A program made the translations under genes and the position numbers. This document shows positions 60,278 through 64,000 of a stretch of 64,000 nucleotides of DNA, one piece after another (the first letter of the stretch is position 1; each line of letters opens with the position of its first letter). Source of the stretch: Hydractinia symbiolongicarpus (taxonomy: Eukaryota; Cnidaria; Hydrozoa; Anthoathecata; Hydractiniidae). Below the pieces are notes generated by a model. It was given only the letters and a program-made list of their open reading frames with translations, did no database searches and was not told the DNA's origin. The stretch spans positions 4,712,001 to 4,776,000 of the forward strand of contig NC_079887.1 in assembly GCF_029227915.1 (NCBI RefSeq), written 5' to 3'.

Positions 60278-62010
60278 GACGCTGAATAAAAGAAGTTTAA
60301 TCGCCGGCAAACGAAAACCCGCGATTTCCCGTAAATCCCGGACTCGGCCCGTATAGTCAAAAGTATACAAAGAAAGTACCCAGGGAGTAAACTCATTTCC
60401 TGAACGATTTTTTAAAATATTTTTTTACCACTAAAACGCATGAGACTTGTAGTTTTCAAAAATGATTTCATTTTTGATGAGACGCTTAATGAAAGAGGTT
60501 TAATCGCCGGCAAACGAAAACCCGCAAATTCCCGTAAATCCCGGGCTTGGCCCGTATAATCGAATGTATACAAAGAAAGTACCCTGTGAGTAAATTCATT
60601 TCCAGAACAATTTTTTAAATTATTTTTTCACCACTAAAACGCATAAGACTTGTAGTTTTCAAAAATGTTTTCATTTTTGATGAGACGCTGAATAAAAGAA
60701 GTTTAATCGCCGGCAAACGAAAACCCGCAATTTCCCGTAAATCCCGGGCTTGGCCCGTATAGTCGAATGTATACAAAGAAAGTACCCAGGGAGTAAACTC
60801 ATTTCCCGAACGATTTTTTATTTATTTTTTCACCACTAAAGCGCATGAGACTTGTAGTTTTCAAAAATGTTTTCATTTTTGATGAGACGCTTAATGAAAG
60901 AGGTTTAATCGCCGGCAAACGAAAACCCGCGATTTCCCGTAAATCCCGGGCTTGGCCCGTATAATCGAATGTATACAAAGAAAGTACCCTGTGAGTAAAC
61001 TCATTTCCAGAACGATTTTTTAAATTATTTTTTCACCACTAAAACGCATAAGACTTGTAGTTTTCAAAAATGTTTTCATTTTTGATGAGACGCTGAATAA
61101 AAGAAGTTTAATCGCCGGCAAACGAAAACCCGCGATTTCCCGTAAATCCCGGGCTTGGCCCGTATAGTCGAATGTATATAAAGAAAGTACCCAGGGAGTA
61201 AACTCATTTCCCGAACGATTTTTTATTTATTTTTCACCACTAAAACGCATGAGACTTGTAGTTTTCAAAAATGTTTTCATTTTTGATGAGACGCTTAATG
61301 AAAGAGGTTTAATCGCCGGCAAACGAAAACCCGCGATTTCCCGTAAATCCCGGGCTTGGCCCGTATAATCGAATGTATACAAAGAAAGTACCCTGTGAGT
61401 AAACTCATTTCCAGAACGATTTTTTAAATTATTTTTTCACCACTAAAACGCATAAGACTTGTAGTTTTCAAAAATGTTTTCATTTTTGATGAGACGCTGA
61501 ATAAAAGAAGTTTAATCGCCGGCAAACGAAAACCGGCGATTTTCCGTAAATCCCGGGCTTGGCCCGTATAGTTGAATGTATATAAAGAAAGTACCCAGGG
61601 AGTAAACTGATTTCCCGAACGATTTTTCAAATTATTTCTGCACTACTAGAACGAATGAGACTTGTAGTTTTCAAAAATGATTCATTTTTAATGAGACGCT
61701 TAATGAAAGAGGTTTAATCGCCGGCAAACGAAAACCAGCGATTTCCCGTAAATCCCGGGCTTGGCCCGTATAATCGAATGTATACAAAGAAAGTACCCTG
61801 TGAGTAAACTCATTTCCAGAACGATTTTTTAAATTATTTTTTCACCACTAAAACGCATAAGACTTGTAGTTTTCAAAAATGTTTTCATTTTTGATGAGAC
61901 GCTGAATAAAAGAAGTTTAATCGCCGGCAAACGAAAACCGCGATTTCCTGTAAATCCCGGGCTTGGCCCGTATAGTCGAATGTATACAAAGAAAGTACCC
62001 AGGGAGTAAA
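60278..62010 (+). repeat. ~405-bp dimer array, fourth instance
   Basis: Dimers again alternate, first with GATTTTTTATTTATTTTTTCACC units (a 202 bp form), then with CTGCACTACTAG/ATGATTCATT units (61.6 kb). Markers near 61023, 61427 and 61834 are about 405 apart. Singular variants include GCAAATTCCCG (about 60522) and a monomer with CGAAAACCGCGATTTCCTG (about 61932). No gene is present. Confidence 0.8.
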
Positions 62011-64000
62011 CTCATTTCCCGAACGATTTTTCATTTTTTTTTTCACCACTAAAACGCATGAGACTTGTAGTTTTCAAAAATGTTTTCATTTTTGATGAGA
62101 CGCTTAATGAAAGAGGTTTAATCGCCGGCAAATAAACCCGCGATTTCCCGTAAATCCTGGGCTTGTCCCGTATAGTCGAACGTATACAAAGAAAGTATCC
62201 TGTGAGTAAACTCATTTCCAGAACGATTTTTTGAATTATCTTTTCACCACTAAAACGAATAAGACTTGTCGTTTTCAAAAATGTTTTCATTTTTGATGAG
62301 ACGCTGAATAAAAGAAGTTTAATCGCTGGCAAACGAAAAACCGCAATTTTCCCTATATCCCGGACTCGGCCTGTATAGTCAAAAGTATACAAAGAAAGTA
62401 CCCATGGAGTAAACTCATTTCCTGAACGATTTTTTAAATTATTTTTTCACCACTAAAACGCATGAGATTTGTATTTTTCAGAAATGTTTTCATTTTTCAT
62501 GAGACGCTTAATGAAAGTGGTTTAATCGCCGGCAAACGAAAACCCGTGATTTCCCGTAAATCCCGGGCTTGGCCCGTATAGTCTAATGTATACAAAGAAA
62601 GTACCCTGTGAGTAAACTTATTTCCAAAACGATATTTTAAATTATCTTTTCACCACTAAAACGCATGAGACTTGTAGTTTTCAAAAATGTTTTCCTTTTT
62701 GATGGGACGCTGAATGAAAGAAGTTTAATTGCCGGCAAACGAAAACCCGCGATTTCCCATAAATCCTAGACTCGGCCCGTATAGTCAAAAGTATACAAAG
62801 AAAGTACCCAGGGAGTAAACTCATTTCCCGAACGATTTTTTAAATTATCTTTTCACCACTAAAACGAATGAGACTTGTCGTTTTCAAAAATGTTTTCATT
62901 TTTGATGAGACGCTGAATAAAAGAAGTTTAATCGCTGGCAAACGAAAAACCGCAATTTTCCCTATATCCCGGACTCGGCCTGTATAGTCAAAAGTATACA
63001 AAGAAAGTACCCAGGGAGTAAACTCATTTCCTGAAGGATTTTTTAAATTATTTTTTCACCACTAAAACGCATGAGATTTGTATTTTTCAGAAATGTTTTC
63101 ATTTTTCATGAGACGCTTAATGAAAGTGGTTTAATCGCCGGCAAACGAAAACCCGTGATTTCCCGTAAATCCCGGGCTTGGCCCGTATAGTCTAATGTAT
63201 ACAAAGAAAGTACCCTGTGAGTAAACTCATTTCCAAAACGATATTTTAAATTATCTTTTCACCACTAAAACGCATGAGACTTGTAGTTTTCAAAAATGTT
63301 TTCCTTTTTGATGGGACGCTGAATGAAAGAAGTTTAATTGCCGGCAAACGAAAACCCGCGATTTCACGTAAATCCTAGACTCGGCCCGTATAGTCTAAAG
63401 TATACAAATAAAGTACCCAGGGAGTAAACTCATTTCCCGAACGATTTTTTAAATTATCTTTTCACCACTAAAACGCATGAAACTTGTAGTTTTCGAAAAT
63501 GTTTTCATTTTTGATGAGATGCTTAATGAAAGAGGTTTAATCGCCGGCAAACAAAAACCCGCGATTTCCCGGAAATCCCGGGCTTTGCCCGTATAGTCGA
63601 ATGTATACAAAGAAAGTACCCAGGGAGTAAACTCATTTCCCGAACGATTTTTTATATTATTTTTTCACCACTAAAACGCATGGGACTTGTAGTTTTTAAA
63701 AATGTTTTCATTTTTGATGGGACGCTGAATAAAAGAAGTTTAATCGCCGGCAAACGAAAACCCGCGATTTCCCGTAAATCCCGGACTCGGCCCGTATAGT
63801 CAAAAGTATACAAAGAAAGTACCCAGGGAGTAAACTCATTTCCTGAACGATTTTTTAAAATATTTTTTACCACTAAAACGCATGAGACTTGTAGTTTTCA
63901 AAAATGATTTCATTTTTGATGAGACGCTTAATGAAAGAGGTTTAATCGCCGGCAAACGAAAACCCGCGATTTCCCGTAAATCCTGGGCTTGGCCCGTATA
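62011..64000 (+). repeat. Right-end monomers: 812-bp HOR derivatives with two hybrid units
   Basis: The ten-T unit (62034-62043) and the GTCGAACGTATAC unit repeat 51.88-52.1 kb. Then two hybrid monomers, with TAAAACGAAT at 62251 and at 62860 (609 apart), join a TTTTCACCACTAAAACG front to a GAATRAGACTTGTCG rear. Each lacks the CTGCACCACTAG front of the normal GACTTGTCG unit. Between them the 812 bp four-monomer order is reduced to three monomers. From 62.86 kb on, the order follows 58.4-59.6 kb. The window ends inside a monomer (last GTATAC at 63807). Confidence 0.82.
62034..62043 (+). repeat. Poly-T expansion inside a monomer (10 T)
   Basis: GATTTTTCA is followed by ten T, against twelve in the related unit at 51893-51904. 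The rest of the two monomers is nearly the same, so the run length has changed since they were copied. Confidence 0.85.

Larger units (their letters stand above)
1..64000 (+). repeat. 203-bp tandem satellite array, head to tail, filling the window
   Basis: About 315 direct copies of a 203 bp unit follow one another without interruption. The phase marker GTATACAAAG and the invariant pieces CACTAAAACGCATGAGAC and TTTAATCGCCGGCAAACG recur at 203 bp steps from end to end, for example the same sequence at 1201, 2622, 5261 and 7291 (spacings 1421, 2639 and 2030, which are 7, 13 and 10 units). No unit is inverted and I found no foreign insertion. Sequence between units differs at a limited set of diagnostic sites, and units are grouped in several higher-order repeats. 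By structure this is heterochromatic satellite DNA, plausibly centromeric or pericentromeric, but nothing in the sequence proves a centromere. I do not recognise the family and cannot name the organism. There is no gene in this window. Confidence 0.97.

Noticed and set aside
1-64000. CRISPR array
   Set aside because: The repeat is 203 bp with no unique spacers; the variable parts are point variants of the same monomer.
1-64000. LTR or other transposon
   Set aside because: No coding domain, terminal repeat pair with an internal region, or target-site duplication was seen; longer repeats are all whole-monomer multiples (or explained deletions) of the 203 bp unit.
1-64000. rDNA spacer or 5S-type tandem genes
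   Set aside because: No 5S, tRNA or rRNA sequence and no A-box/B-box promoter layout is visible within the unit.
1-64000. Telomeric repeats or a chromosome end
   Set aside because: No short G-rich telomere motif is repeated anywhere; the array runs off both ends of the window in full phase.

Overview
The whole 64 kb is one tandem satellite DNA array. I see no gene, RNA gene, transposon, CRISPR array or unrelated sequence. Every monomer is on the same strand, head to tail. The unit is 203 bp, counted from GTATAC to GTATAC; about 315 units fill the window, plus an incomplete one at the right end. The same phase marker recurs at exact multiples of 203, with occasional 1-2 base losses. My hand-made consensus is about 39% G+C and has two parts: an AT-rich half (roughly unit positions 41-120, about 25% G+C) and a CpG-rich half (roughly 141-200, about 58% G+C). 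The array style fits (peri)centromeric or other heterochromatin of a eukaryote. I cannot name the species. Paired C-to-T and G-to-A variants at most CpG sites suggest a genome that methylates CpG in the germline, but this is inference.

Layout. 1 to ~20.3 kb: uniform monomers (90 units between 1201 and 19468 lose only 3 bases) arranged in overlapping higher-order repeats (HORs) of 1421, ~2030, 1827, 812 and 2029 bp. ~20.3-28.5 kb: a more diverged set of monomers (TACTCAGGCAG, CTGCACTACTAG and GTATATAAAG types). 28.5-37.0 kb: three copies of an ~2.15 kb block, the last two in tandem at 2228 bp spacing, interspersed with ~405 bp dimers. 37.0-43.6 kb: two tandem copies of a 3302 bp unit, both carrying the same 146 bp internal deletion. 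43.6-49.8 kb: a second copy of 25.5-30.2 kb, interrupted by a 1218 bp tandem duplication. 49.8-52.8 kb: dimers and poly-T-expanded monomers. 52.8-60.3 kb: a large tandem duplication containing an 812 bp four-monomer HOR (three units in the first copy, two in the second). 60.3-64.0 kb: dimers, then monomers derived from the 812 bp HOR.

The most interesting structure is a perfect 9-bp inverted repeat with a 4-base loop in the AT-rich half of nearly every monomer (95-116 in the first one). Much of its variation falls in the loop or gives G-U pairs in RNA, and at least two rearrangement junctions lie in the loop. A second short dyad (stem CGGGC, loop TTG) sits in the CpG-rich half. All apparent open reading frames are by-products of the repeat: 203 is not a multiple of 3, they occur on both strands, and each covers little more than one monomer. 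I found no undescribed protein system here; the novelty, if any, is in the satellite's architecture and its dyad.
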